Assembly (NCBI GenBank): GCA_028095005.1
Contig: CM051459.1
Location: 270,649,229-270,713,228 of the forward strand
Source: Rhynchospora pubera
Taxonomy: Eukaryota; Streptophyta; Magnoliopsida; Poales; Cyperaceae
Reading direction: 5' to 3'
Length of the DNA: 64,000 nucleotides
The translations under genes were made by a program, and so were the position numbers. Shown piece by piece: positions 46,841-59,500 of the stretch. The notes under the pieces are model-generated. The model was not told the DNA's origin, searched no databases, and saw only the letters and a list, made by a program, of their open reading frames with translations. How positions within the stretch are numbered: position 1 is the first letter of the stretch; each line of letters starts with the position of its first letter.

Positions 46841-48100
46841 TCAGTCAGAGTCTCTACATAGCTCCGCGATACAAATTACTACCTCCTCTACAACGTGTTG
46901 GTAGTCTGTCAAAAAAAATCCTGCTCTTGGCCAATGCCAAAGCCTCTGGAGGAGACGCCAGATTTCTACTGAAGTATCCACTGCCTCCCGTCTATTACTT
47001 CCTGTCAACCTTGGCACTGCGCATGAGAAGGCTACCAATGCCAATCCCAGCAACAAAGCAAAGTGTATGAAAAATCCCAGGAAGAACATTGTAATGATTG
47101 TGAACTCAGGATAGAGGACCCTACATAGCATGTCAGAATATCAGACATAGTTCAAAAAATTAATTACTTTCAAATACAAAGAGATTGTATTGTAAGAGTG
47201 CACATACCTGATGATTTCATAGGATAAGTCCATAACATTCTGAATGCTAAAGATTACTTCACCAACAGCTATCCTGATTGAAATATTTACATAGCATATT
47301 GGCATTAGATTGATATTCATCATATCAGCAAAAACAAAAGGGTGAATTTTTTCTTTTTTTTGTTGTTGTTTTCTGAAAAGAAACAACCTAACCACTACAC
47401 TCAATTGAATCAAAGTAGAAGAATTAAATACAACAGAAAACCTGTACAAAATTACAGCCCTGATCAAGAATTTTCCAATGAAATGAAATCCCATGAAAAA
47501 TTGGAACCCACATGAAAAATTATTATGTATTGAAAGGAGGATGTTTAAACTAAAATTGGAACCCACATGAAAAATTAACATCAAAATAATATAGATATCA
47601 AGAACATCAATTAGAAAGGAAAAGTTATATTTGTGTTTTCAAATCATATCTATTAATAAAAATCGAAACTTAACACAAGATTTATGTGCTAACTGACACA
47701 AAACTAGGATTAATTAGACATAGACATAATGTTACCGTAGGAAAACGTCTGGCACATTGGCTATCAGAGGTCTCCAATCATCGGAATGCCTCAACTGTAG
47801 GGATCGAGCAATGCTGACAGAAGAAAGACAAAGGTTCAACTTACACTATCGTTAGTTCAAAAAGGAATCCAAAACGTGAAAATAATTTAACCTTGGGGAA
47901 TGGCGCCTAGCCATTTGTGCCATATTTTCGGCTTCCAATCTCACAAATCTCCAAGCATCTCTCACCCTGAAATGGAATAATTGAACAATTACGAGCTAAA
48001 ATAGAAGACTATCAAGAAGACGATCAAGATTATCCAAGATATGACGAAACCATTGCAAGAGATGTATCAAAACGATCGTCATGACTAGATTTAGAGCCAT
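46841..48100 (-). CDS. Small membrane protein of unknown function
   Basis: I do not recognise the family. Four exons join cleanly at GT-AG sites: 47966-47892, 47813-47736, 47273-47208 and 47120-46841, ending in a stop at 46841. They encode about 165 residues with VRDAWRFVRLEAENMAQMARRH, SDDWRPLIANVPDVFLRIAVG, a strong membrane segment (FTIITMFFLGFFIHFALLLG) and a conserved-looking C-terminus VVEEVVICIAELCRDSD. The 5' end is unclear. An ATG at 48100 opens a hydrophobic frame in the same phase, but it meets TAG at 47998-47996 before exon 2, and no good donor removes that stop. Either a weak-donor intron is used, or translation starts at a methionine in exon 2, or the gene has a nonsense mutation. 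Coding statistics support at least exons 2-5. Confidence 0.65.
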
Positions 48101-48649
48101 CCTCGCCGCTTCGCCGCCGCAGCTCCGCCGCTGCGACGACGAGACGAGCAATCGGTTGTCTTGACGGAGTACTACTGTCTCTGGATTGATGTACTGAGTT
48201 GGCGCTTAAAATCTTTTCTTCGTAATATGCTATTATTTAATGAAAACTGGTTCTCTATGATTTGTACAGATACTCCTGGTTCACGCATTAAAGAAGGACC
48301 GCCGATGTTATTATTGCTCGAGTATTACTTCGGTTCACAAGAAATGTTTGTTTTAGTGATCTTCCGCATAGAAACTCACCGCCGAAAAGTGATTTTTCGA
48401 TCATATGCGAACCATCTTATGTAAAAAATAGGGAAGCGGGTTGGTTTATAATGAGTCGTTCCTTGTCTCATCCCGCTTCTCTTTCTTTTCTTATATTTCT
48501 TCCTCAATAGAAGATCTCACATCTTTCTTGCTGCTTTCTCTTATTTCTCGCTTCATTAATTTCATAATCTAATTAAGTAATTAACTACGGTGATTAATTC
48601 TAATATGATCTTTTGATCTTCTAGTATGAAATTAATTTTAAAAACTATA
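48101..48649. other. Upstream region of the small membrane protein gene
   Basis: The stretch next to 48100 is GC-richer (CGCCGCCGCAGCTCC on the plus strand), typical of a leader. The plus-strand frame at 48161-48424 has no recognisable product. No TATA box was assigned. Confidence 0.35.
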
Positions 48650-48800
48650 GGCTGTTTGGATCAAGTGGGAATTTGGAAATTTTTCTTTTCCTAGGCATAA
48701 ATTTATTATAAACAATCCAAACTCTTCACAAAATTACACACTTCCCAATTTATTATGCATAGGAATAGGAAATTCCTCCTATTCCTAAGCGATCCAAACC
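48650..48800. mobile_element. TTTGGAT-family MITE, copy 7
   Basis: Termini GGCTGTTTGGATCAAG and GCGATCCAAACC bound a 151-bp element with the family core in reverse orientation at about 48697-48750. Arms are GGAATTTGG/TTCCTATTCC-like. No clear duplication. Confidence 0.65.
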
Positions 48801-51078
48801 TAAATTATTTCCATAATATATGTGATTAAAAAAATAATAATTTAGATTTGACATTTTAATTTTAAAATTTTAAATATCGATAAAAAGTAAGATAGTGTCA
48901 TTTTGTCCAACCAAAAATAAGTGATATGGAAATCTCGTTATCTCGTAAAAGAATTTCACAATCAGTTTGCGTTCTTTTTATTTTTACAAATTCCGTCTGC
49001 CTTTTCGATGGTGTTATTTTGTGGCACATATATATATGATAACGAAATTTCGTAAAATTTTTTACAACCACTTCACGTTCGTTTTATTTTTAGAAATTGT
49101 GTTTGTCTTTTCACCACATCAAACGACCATAAAAAGGTTTCAAGTTTCTCTTTTCCACTAAATCATCAAAATGTTAGAATTACTAGCAAACACGCTCACC
49201 CATATGTGTGGGCCAAAAATATTATTTATTAAAAATGATAAAAATAAATATATGAAAATAAGAAAAAAATTTGTTGCAATTAATGATGTGTTTTTATTTC
49301 TAACGATGTTAAGAACAGATATCAGAGTTGTAATTGCAATTTATTTTTCTGACAAGAAGACTTGGTTGCAAAGTTCCTTGCTATTTGGTTCCAGGTATGT
49401 TTGATTTATCATGTCTCTGTTGTTAGGTTTCTAAACCTAGCTCCCGATTGGATCCGTGTAAATCAATTGTGCATCTTGCTTTATTTTGGTTATCTCTGAT
49501 TTTTAGTGTGCACCGAACGCCTGTAAAATTATTTGCATGATGATTGGAATGTTTTCTAAACCTATTTCTTTTCTTTCGGTTCTGAGCTTTTTGAGAACCT
49601 TAGTTTATTGTGGAATTTTGCAAAGTAAAGTTTGAACTAAGCTAATGGCATGACTACTTGCTTATAATGTCTTTATGGTACTAATTATTAGTTGGTTAAT
49701 TAGACACTTGATAAAAACATACCGACTCAGTCAAGTAATCACCAGCATTAGAAAAGTTTCTTAAACTATATCATACAAATGGATCCAATGAAAATGCTAT
49801 TATTCTATTGTTTTTATTTTTTTGCATAGTAAATTAGTAAGTACTTGAAAACTAGTATATATATTTGTTTCAGCTCTTTCCTTTCCATTCCATTAAGCTG
49901 CGAATCAAACAAATCAAATAACAGTCATCTTATGACCCATTAAATGAATCCTAATATTTTCTTATGTGTCCATGATATCTTCAGAGATTTCTTATGGGGC
50001 TTTAATTTGATAGATTTCTCTGGATTTCCAACTATCTTCTTCTTCTTCTTCTTCTTCTTTTTTTTTTTTCCCTGTTACCTCTCTTTGTTCACATTAACCA
50101 TGGTGACAATCTAACAAATCAAACATTGAAATGTTTCTTCAGACAATAACGAATAATAGAAAGGTGGTCAATTTAAAATCAAGGAATACATTAGAAATTT
50201 AGAATAGATAGAATAAATTTAACTGGTCTGAAAGTTATGACTAAATTACATGGGCCCAGATTGAGACTAAATTTGACCTTTTAAGTTCTTACAATAATAG
50301 AGCCGAAACTACTTAGTAATCATGGGTAGATTTTGCGTCAGTCCAATTTCGGTTGTAATTCACACCGCACTGGAACAGTGGAAGGTGTACGGTGTGGTGA
50401 AAGGAAATTTTTTTTTTAAAAAAAATAACATCGATATTCTGTCTGGGAAAGTAATTATTCCTAAATAATTTATTAATTATCAATGCAAATAAAACTTAAA
50501 TTTTTTTAAAATATTGTTAATTTATAAAATTATTCATCTTGATCTCAACTTTTGATTATCTCTTTATCTAAGCTTTAACGTGATTTTATTATTTTTAAAA
50601 AAATTGAGTTCGAATTTTAACTAATATTTGGTAGTACATGCTTCCAAATTTTATTTCTTGACTCTATAAAGTGTTTAATTTTTCCTTGGGTTCTAGGATT
50701 ATGTTCCCAACTGACAGGATGACGGCCTGTGATTTTCTATATGCTGTTAAGGCACATATTTATGCGACAGTGTTTTTTTAATCTTTTTCCTTTTAAGAAA
50801 AATATAGTGTTTTATATTTTAGAAGACTTCATGTCCTTGAGCTTGATAGATGTAGTGTATATATATATATATTATTAGAAGGTCATGAGGTAAATCTTTA
50901 TCATATTCGGTTCCAGCACAAGATGAACACAATCTAGCAGGGACACAGCGCTTTTAAAATGTTCTCAAGAGAATGAGATGTTTAAATGAAATTAGAACTG
51001 AACCAACAATTTTCTGTCCAAAAGAGAGAGAATAAAGACGAGCATTTAATATTGTTGTAGTGGTAAAGTTCTGCCCTC
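48801..51078. other. Gene-poor intergenic region
   Basis: About 2.3 kb of AT-rich DNA. It holds a CTT microsatellite followed by a T-run at about 50034-50069 and a short TA repeat near 50858-50872. I saw no gene. The part next to 51079 is presumably the lipase 3' untranslated region. Confidence 0.4.
50034..50069. repeat. (CTT)n microsatellite with T-run
   Basis: About eight CTT units pass directly into a T-run. A simple-sequence repeat. Confidence 0.85.
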
Positions 51079-54000
51079 CTATACACGACAACCAAGCCGT
51101 GCACAGTTGATGTAATTAGTAGGCATATGTGCCGAGAGACACGGCTCTATCAAACCCAAAATCCTGCACATGATCATAAGACGAGTTTCCTGGTATTCTC
51201 TTCCACAAATTCGGCCCATTAAAAATCCCCTTATCAGCTCCCATATCGAGTTGACTAACTGCGAAACAATATTCCATGACGAAAAATTGCTCCAGCTTGG
51301 CTCTTTGTTCATAATCTAAAGCATTGAAAAAAAGACAGTAAAATAAGCTTTATTTTTTATCCTGTTCCAAATCATACTATGAAAATCCCACCATGTACCT
51401 TCCCAATGAAGAAGCTGTTGTAGTGCAAGCATACACCAATGTGCTTGTACAGAAACACGCCATCATCGTATGGAAGTAGCGGCATGATGTCATGAGAATA
51501 AACAACTCGAAAGTATTTTTTAGCATATGGTTGCATGAACATTTGCAATTGCTCATCCCCTATTCTTGGCTGGCCAAATGTATACACTGCGGACCACCGC
51601 TTGATGAGATCTTCTTCTTCATTGAACAACAAAAGTGCTGGGAACAAAGCTGCAAGTGCTCCGCCTACGCCATGACCAGTCACTACAAACATTGCCTTTG
51701 GATGCTCTGCTAGTAAATCTCTCAGCACATTTCTTAGCGTGTAGTAAGCAACCTTTTTGTCTTCCACTGCTAAATCAAATGGAGAAAACAGACAAAAAAA
51801 AATAAATGCCCAGCGCTTGCCGGTAGACAAACTTTTCATTAAACACAAAAGGAAAGCAATTACAAGAAATAGTCAGTTGGGCCTTGACAAAGAACATTAT
51901 ATTTTCTAAGAATCGCAAACCATGATGTATGTGCTGCAAGCATAAACAAACCATAAGAGTGACATATTAAGGGACAAATAACGTACCTAAATTGGGGTTA
52001 GGCCCTTGGAGAGATGATAGGATAGAGCTTATTTCATCTCTAGTGCCTAATCCAAGAGCTTCAAGAAATCCCACATGGACCTTCCCCATTCCCGGCACAT
52101 GGCACCACGAATAGTCGAATCCCATGCACAAATCACTGGCATCAAATGTTTTTGCACCACGAAAGCTTATCAGTATTAGATCAGCATCTTTTCTTTTGTT
52201 GCACATTATAAAAGCCTGAGTCGATGTCTCCTTCCGGTACTCTATTTTTACAAAATAATGCAATATGTTAGTTCCCATAAATTTTCTGGATCAGAAGATG
52301 TTCAGCGAAAACTTCAACTAACAAGGTTCTTAACCACATTAACAAATACTTAAGCACTATCATTTCTTTTTTGTTGTACAAAAATATTTGTCGAAGATTA
52401 AATACAGCACAGAAACTGATTGAGTTCAATCTCTTACCATTCCAGAAGTTATAGAGGTTCACAAAATGCATCTGATAAAAATTACAAAAACAAACACAAT
52501 TAGTCAGCAAATACATCGAAGGAGGCAGGGAAGAAGAGAGAATGAGAGAGAGAGATCTCTAACCTTCCAATCTTCGTCAATGATGCTCTTCACCACATCG
52601 GCATTCTCGTATACAATTTTGGAAGCCATGACACATATATCCATCATTACTAGATCTTCCAGCACTCCAGGTTTTTCTTTCTCCTCTGGAGCCGAATTAT
52701 TGCAAAATTTGTGGAGGTGTACTCGTGTGTCTAAATATCCTACTGCACTAAGACAATTTTTCGAACCTCTCTCAGGAATCCTCCCTGTAATAATAAGCTT
52801 TTAATGAGGATTATTTTCTCTAAAAGTTTTTCCAGTAATATATTTGATTAAAAGGGAGATTAATGGAAGCAGCTACTGAAAGAACAAATAATGGTAGTTT
52901 GGTTCTTTTGTTACTGTACCCCTCAAGTTATTATTTACAAAAGAAAAATACCAGTTAAAAGGTTTCGTATGGAACAGCTCAAATTGTCCCCATTGAGGAA
53001 GAACTCCAAAAGCAAGCCAAACAACTTCATTGGCTTTTTGAAGAAGCAAATGATCCAACGAACTACAATGGAGAAAACAATGGTGCAGCGGAGCTCAAAG
53101 GCAATACCACCGACATCTGAGCCCTGCTCCCCCATGTTGACCACCCTGCCAGCATTACTTCCGAGAACCAGAAATCTTGTCAGCCCCACCAAACTGGCGG
53201 TGTCAGCCTGTAATAAGAGGTAATCTTCCACTCGGTCTCTCCCTCTCACACTCATCTCGGGCACCTCTGCTATGAAATTGGGAAATTTGTGTAATATGAT
53301 TTGATGGCATCCCTTGAAAGCTTAATAAGATAGCTTAGAACAGGTAAAATTAAAGTGCGCTGCCAATCGTAGAATTTCTAGATTCTAAAGAGATGAAATA
53401 AATCGAGGCTTGCTAAAAGTGTATAAATATGACGACTAGAAAGAGGTTAAAAATGCATTACAATTCTTCTTTGCAAATAAGCACAATTTCTAATCCATAC
53501 CCTCAAAACCCTTCTATTGAATATACACAAACTTTACACAGTATATCAAAATAGCAGAATATGCTCCCATAAAATGAGCAACTATTTCATGTATTGCACC
53601 GGTACCACTGATCCCCTGTACCAGCGCACCTATGTTATATATCCTCCAATTCTATGTAAAATCTTACCCCCGAACTTTACACAAGTTCCTATCCAGACAA
53701 CAAAAGGTGCATTAGAATGTATAGGGCTTTATGGATTTTAAATAGAGGGAGTCAATAGAGGCCTTACCATAAGAGTTAAAATCGGAAGAGTAGTGCTTGT
53801 GCTCCAATTTCTCACTCAAGTTCCTCTTTTGCACCTCTTCTATGGTTTCCTGCTCCCCTTTCCTGCAATTTTCATATATATGGTTTTAAATGATCAATTT
53901 CAATTCTCATCAAATTTTTACGATCACCAAATCTCTATTTAACTCTATTCTATAAAAAAATTCTCAATTAATGGGTGTGCTTGGAACCCCAAACGAATTG

Positions 54001-54280
54001 CCTATTCAAAATTATTGCTAACAAGAGTAACCCAACAAAAAAAATTTTGTTCACGAACAGACTATTTATTTTTAATTTTTATTCACTTCATTTCTAAACA
54101 CACCAATGGGAAAAAATGAAAGAAAATTAGGTGTTGGTTAGCAAACCTGAGGTTGACACCGTCGTCGGAAGCGAGATCTCTCAACGAGTACTCCTGCTGG
54201 GAGGGGTCCGACGTGTGGGTCATACCCTGCTCGTTGCCTTCATCGGGCACTTCACACATAGATCCCGCTGCCATTGTCAT
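51079..54280 (-). CDS. OBL1-type class 3 lipase, active-site serine replaced
   Basis: Plant OBL1 proteins are class 3 (alpha/beta-hydrolase) triacylglycerol lipases of oil bodies. Eight exons join in frame: 54280-54147, 53862-53768, 53269-52952, 52784-52564, 52471-52438, 52241-51987, 51769-51399 and 51315-51079, giving 1665 nt (554 residues). The N-terminal half holds a hydrophobic segment around LRCTIVFSIVVRWIICFF, matching the membrane region of this family. The lipase core follows. The nucleophile elbow, normally GHSLGG, reads GHGVGG, so residue 386 is Gly (codon GGC at 51669-51671, one base from AGC). The usual FRGT near the oxyanion hole is FRGA (Ala297). The downstream Asp (HDIMPLLPYDD) and His (SAHMPTNY) regions remain. 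The reading frame and splice sites are intact, so it is probably expressed but unlikely to be a conventional lipase. Identity as an OBL1 relative rests on whole-length resemblance. Confidence 0.88.
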
Positions 54281-54435
54281 CTCCTTTCTTTTCCGTTTTC
54301 TCTTCTTTTTCTTTCTCGATACGGGAAACCCCTAACTACTCTGGCAAGGTTTAAAAAGGTTTGATCGTCTTTCTATTTCTGAAGTAGAAATATTTGGTCT
54401 GTCGGTCGGTGCACTGAGTCGCTTAATAAACGTGG

Positions 54436-54444
54436 TTATATATA
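54436..54444 (-). promoter_or_regulatory. Probable TATA box of the OBL1-type gene
   Basis: On the minus strand this reads TATATATAA, about 155 bases upstream of the proposed start codon. Confidence 0.45.
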
Positions 54445-54710
54445 GTAGTCTCAATTTATTTGTATTCTCTAAATTATTAAATTAATGATGCTATATATGT
54501 ATAAGAGGGCCCCCCTTAAATCATTTCAGGATTTTATAATTTATATACCCTCTAAAGAACTAGGCAATCACTGTCTAGCATCTCTAAAAAAATAATCTAT
54601 ATTACTCGACATCTATGACCTATTTGATACAAATTATTATTCGTATACATATACTGAAATTAGTGTGTATTTCATGTAATTGGGGCGATCTATATTTCAA
54701 TGTGTTTGGA

Positions 54711-54926
54711 TGAGCCGGAAATAGGAAATAGGAATAAAGAATTTCGGTTTGCGTGCTTATTTTTATTCTTGTGCAATCCAAACAACACAAGAATAAGAAA
54801 TTTGGGCCCTTATTCCTATACTAACAAAACCATGGTATAAGAATAAGGATAATGGATAAGCACGCAAATCGAAATTTCTTATCCTATTTCCTATTCACGG
54901 CTTATTCCGTTGCATCCAAACACACA
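54711..54926. mobile_element. MITE with TGTGTTTGGATG termini
   Basis: The ends TGTGTTTGGATG and GCATCCAAACACAC are inverted, with subterminal GGAAATAGGAAATAGGAAT arms that are also inverted. It does not contain the core shared by the other TTTGGAT elements, so it is a related but separate family. Confidence 0.6.
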
Positions 54927-54930
54927 GTAA

Positions 54931-55079
54931 GGCTCCGTTTGGATGAGGTGTGGGAATAAGAAAATAAGGAAATAAATTTATTATTAACAATCCAAACTCT
55001 TTACAAAGTTACACACTTCCCAATACTTCTTCCCACTTATTCTCTTATTCCTCTTATTCTCACACCATCCAAACGGAGC
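54931..55079. mobile_element. TTTGGAT-family MITE, copy 8
   Basis: Termini GGCTCCGTTTGGATGAGG and CATCCAAACGGAGC, arms of AATAAG repeats as in copy 4, and the family core in reverse orientation at about 54972-55023. Length 149 bp. Confidence 0.75.
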
Positions 55080-55676
55080 TAGATGTTTGTTTGCTAGCAG
55101 TAGTATGATCTCCATCGACATACTGGTATGGTTCTAGAAGAGTTCTCAGTTTGCATTTAGGCCTGGATCATAGGGCACAATGTAACGACTTTTTTTTTTC
55201 AATGGATTAACCTATGGGTTCACAATAAAAAAATAATAAACAAATAAAATACATCAATATCATACGGCTAGTAGCATAGTGGTGGAAGAACTATGATTGG
55301 TTTCAAAAAGATAAAAAAAATCAACCAAGCATGCGTTTAATTTGGGGAAAAGATATTGAACAGCTTAGACATTCATTTTTTGAAAAAAAAATGGGGAAAA
55401 CTTGTGGTACATTCTACAAAAAAAAAAAAAAAGAAACAGGCATATGATCTCTAGTAAAGTTGACAAAGAAAAAAAATTGTAACTCGTGACTTACTCTATT
55501 TCAAATCGTTAATTACTTACAATTAGCTTCTCGAATTAGTTCAGAGTTATGAACGAACCGAGCTATAGCTCGAAACGATAACAAAATGAACTCGAGATAA
55601 ACCCATGTCAATCAAATTAAATCAGCTCAGCTCGAACCAATTAAAATTGTTTTTAGCGATATAATATAGCCCACCT

Positions 55677-55936
55677 TAGGGCTGAAAACGGAAACCGTTT
55701 TATCCGTTTTTCGTTTCATTTCGTCCGGACGAAATAGTTAACGAAACAACAAAACGGTTTCGTTTTGTTGGACGAAACGGTTTCGTCCATGTGTAAATCA
55801 CGAAAATTTCGTCCATTTCGATCGTTTCGTCCGGACGAAAAGATCAACGAAACTAAAATTCTGTTTCGTCAACGAAACGAAACGGTTAAACAAAACACTC
55901 TAGTTTCGTCACCATTTCGACCGTTTTGCAGCTCTA
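55677..55936. mobile_element. Non-autonomous hAT-like MITE, near-perfect 8-bp TSD
   Basis: Starts TAGGGCTGAAAACGG and ends in the inverted form of TAGAGCTGCAAAACGG. The flanking octamers GCCCACCT (55669-55676) and GCCCAGCT (55937-55944) agree at seven of eight positions. Length 260 bp, filled with TTTCGTCC/GGACGAAA strings. It ends 33 bases before the Copia element. Confidence 0.75.
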
Positions 55937-55969
55937 GCCCAGCTCATTAACTTATATCCAACCAAATAC

Positions 55970-56468
55970 TGTTGTGGTGTGAAGCCAAAATGGGCCGAGC
56001 CCAAAATGGCCCATACGGAAAAGAAGGAAATAAAGGGGGTTACGGAGACAGAAGGTGGGTGAGTCAAGTCCCTCTGTTCAAGCTCTCGTCTCCCTCCTTG
56101 GTGAAGCTATCTAGGGTTTGCTATTTCTCTTGTATCTCTTGTTAATTCCACCTCAAATAGTGAGTGAGAGAGAGAGGAAGGTTGATAGCTTGATGATCTC
56201 CATGTACTTGTAAGAAAACTCTTGATTTAGTGGATTTGCACCGATCGCTCCCGTGGTTTTTCCCTTTCGGGTTTCCACGTAAAATCTTGTGTCTATTCTT
56301 TATTTTCTTGTGCTTGATTGTGCTATTGTCGTTTGGTTCTCAAGTGGTACCATCATAGCTTTGTTCTTGCGGGTATTGTTTTATGCCCGTCACGTGTTTG
56401 TCGAAATTACTACCTCCTTGTTTACTTGGCTTCCGCTGTGCCTAGGCACCTGTGAGCGTGTCCCAACA
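55970..56468 (+). repeat. 5' LTR of the Copia element
   Basis: 499 bp, from TGTTGTGGTGTG to TCCCAACA. Compared with the 3' LTR it lacks 12 bases in a GAGAGTGTGAGTGAGAG region and differs at two positions. Confidence 0.96.
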
Positions 56469-56470
56469 AC

Positions 56471-56482
56471 TGGTATCAGAGC
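56471..56482 (+). other. Primer-binding site (initiator Met-tRNA type)
   Basis: TGGTATCAGAGC, two bases after the 5' LTR, is the usual copia site complementary to the 3' end of initiator methionine tRNA. Confidence 0.9.
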
Positions 56483-56581
56483 GTGTTGGCTCGTTGGTGT
56501 CAAGAATAGGAGTTTGAGGCTTGGATTGGTGTAGGTCTAAGTTCTTGTGTATTTCGGTGGTTACACGTGTAGTAGTGTAGA

Positions 56582-59500
56582 ATGGAAAAAGCTATGGAAT
56601 TTGAGAAGTTGAATGATAGCAATTGGCCAATTTGGAAAATGCTAATGCAAGACTACTTGGTGGTAAGGGATTTGGATTTACCATTGATGGGACCGGGTGC
56701 ACAACCTATTCATATGGAGGATCATGAATGGGAGTTGTTAGATCGAAAGTGTTTGGCGGCTATAAGGCCGTGTATTTCACCATCTATCTTGTTTGATATC
56801 TATCAATGTAAGACCGCTCATGAGCTTTGGACCACATTGGAGCGATCATATGAGCAACCTTCGGGTGTAAACAAGATGCATGCTATGAAGCGGTTATTTC
56901 TCTTGAAAATGAAGGATGGCATTTCAATGAGAACGCATGTAAGTGAGTTCAACTCAATTGCGGCTCAATTGAAGTCCTTGAAGGTAAACCTTGATGAGGA
57001 GGTTTTATGCTTGTTACTTTTGAGCTCTTTGCCTACAAGTTGGGATACTCTTGTGACTACCGTTGCAAACACAATGGGCAACCAATTCAAATTGAGTGAT
57101 GTTGTTGCTTCATTGATGAATGAGGAAACTAGGAAGGCTACAACCCAATTGGAAACCGGGCCTAGTGAGGCATTGACGGTTGATAGGGGACGGCCGGTAA
57201 CTAGGGGCAATTCCTCGGGCAAGAAAGGTGGTTCTCAAGGCAAAGGAAGATCAAAGTCTAAAGGCCGAAAATTTTTTTGTTGGCATTGCAAGAATGAAGG
57301 GCACTTGAAGAGAGATTGTCCTCTCTTGAAAGGCAAGCAAAAAGAGAAGAAGCAAGATGGTGAAGCGAGTATAGTTTCCGATGAGATTGGAGATGCGGTG
57401 ACTCTAAGTGTGACAAGTTTCGAGAAAGAAAACATGGATGTTTGGGTATTGGATTCGGGTGCATCATTCCACATATGCTCGGATCGTTCTTATTTTGTCA
57501 ACTACAAGGATGTAGATGGTGGGAATGTCTATCTTGGTGATAGTCGGCCATGCAAGATTCTTGGAGTTGGTGATGTTGAGCTTGAGCAAGCCAATGGAAG
57601 GCGATGTAAATTGAGCAATGTGAGGTATGTTCCCAAGATAACCAAGAATCTTATCTCGGTGGGTCAACTTGATGATGGCGGATTTGTTGTATCTTTTGGT
57701 GAGGGATCATCGAAAGTGTCAAAGGGTTGCATGACATTGATGAAAGGACACAAAGATGGGAGTTTGTACACTCTTCATGGAGCGCCTCGAAAGGGTGTTG
57801 TTGCTATGGCAAGTGAGCATGGTGATATGCACATGTGGCACAACCGCCTTTGTCATCTAAGTGAAAGAGGTATGAAAGTGTTGCAAAATGAAAATTACAT
57901 TCCTTCTTTTGATTGTTCATCTCTTGAATTTTGTGTTCATTGTGTAATGGGAAAACAAAAGAGAGTGAATTTTAAGAGGAATGAGTCCCATAGAAAGGTG
58001 AAACCATTGGAATTGGTTTATTCCGATGTGTGTGGTCCATTTAATGTCAAATCCCTTGGTGGTGCTAGTTATTTTGTTACTTTCTTAGATGACTTTTCTA
58101 GGAAGTGTTGGATTTATCCCTTGTCCTCAAAAGATCAAGTTCTTGAAACCTTTAAGAACTTTAAATCTCGTGTTGAAAAAGAGAGTGAAAAATCCATTAA
58201 GTGTTTACAAACCGATAATGGTGGTGAATTTTGCTCTAATGATTTTGACAATTTTTGTGCGAGAAATGGCATTCGGAGAGTGAAGACGGTTCCATACACT
58301 CCACAAGAAAATGGGGTCATTGAGAGGATGAACCGGACCATTGTGGAGAGGATTAGAAGTATGTTGTCTCACTCGGGTCTTCCAAAATCATTTTGGGCCT
58401 AAGCGGCTAACACGGCGGTTTACCTCATAAACCGATCACCTAGTGTGGCATTGGACGGTGGCATACCGGAAGTCGTATGGAGTGGCAAGAAGATCTCTTA
58501 TGGCCATTTACGAACTTTTGGATGTGAGGCTTATGTAAAGATTCCTAATGTCAAAAGGAATAAGCTCGATGTCAAGTCACGAAGGTGTGCATTTGTTGGC
58601 TATGGCGGTGATGATTTGGGTTATAGGGTGTGGGATCCTATTGAGAAAAAGACAATTAGAAGCCGAGATGTCATATTTCGTGAAGATGTGATGTTCATGG
58701 AAAATCATGAGAAAGAGCAAAGTGAAGAAAGACATGTGGAGGAGCATGTTGATGCTAGTATTGCACCCAAAATGCTAGCGGATCCTCAAACAAGTGGTCA
58801 TGATAATGAGGATGTGAGTGAGCCGGTGGAAGCGCATGAGAATGAAGGCATTGTTGAAGAAGAGCACACTAATACCCCGATACAAGAGTTGAGGAGGTCA
58901 ACTCGGATTTCAAGAGCTACACAAAGGTATTCACCTTCCTTGTATTATGCTTTGTTCACGGATGCGGGTGAACCCGAGTCATTTCATGAGGCTATAAATT
59001 GTTCGGAGAAGGCTATGTGGCTTGGAGCAATGGAGGATGAAATGAACTCGTTGCATCTCAATGAGACTTGGGAGTTGGTTAAACTTCCTAAGGGAAAGAA
59101 GGCATTGAAGAATAGGTGGGTATTTGTGTTGAAAAATGAAGCCGATGGTTCTAAACGGCATAAGGCAAGGTTAGTAGTCAAGGGCTATGGACAAAAACAT
59201 GGTGTTGACTTTAATGAGATATTCTCTCCCGTTGTGAAGCATAGTTTCATAAGGGTTGTTTTGTCATTGGTGGCTAACTTAGACTTGGAGCTTGTGCAAC
59301 TTGATATCAAGACGGCTTTCTTGCATGGTGACTTGGATGAGGAGATCTATATGTCACAACCGGAAGGTTTTGTTGATGAATCAAACCCTAATCTTGTGTG
59401 TAGATTGAAGAAGGGGTTGTATGGTTTGAAGCAAGCCTCTCGGCAATGGTACAAGAAGTTTGATACTTTTATGCAAGAAGAAGGTTTTGAAAGAAGTGGC

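Noticed and set aside
48161..48424. Plus-strand 87-codon frame next to the small membrane protein gene
   Set aside because: No recognisable motif and no splice partner; it starts within the divergent leader of the minus-strand gene.
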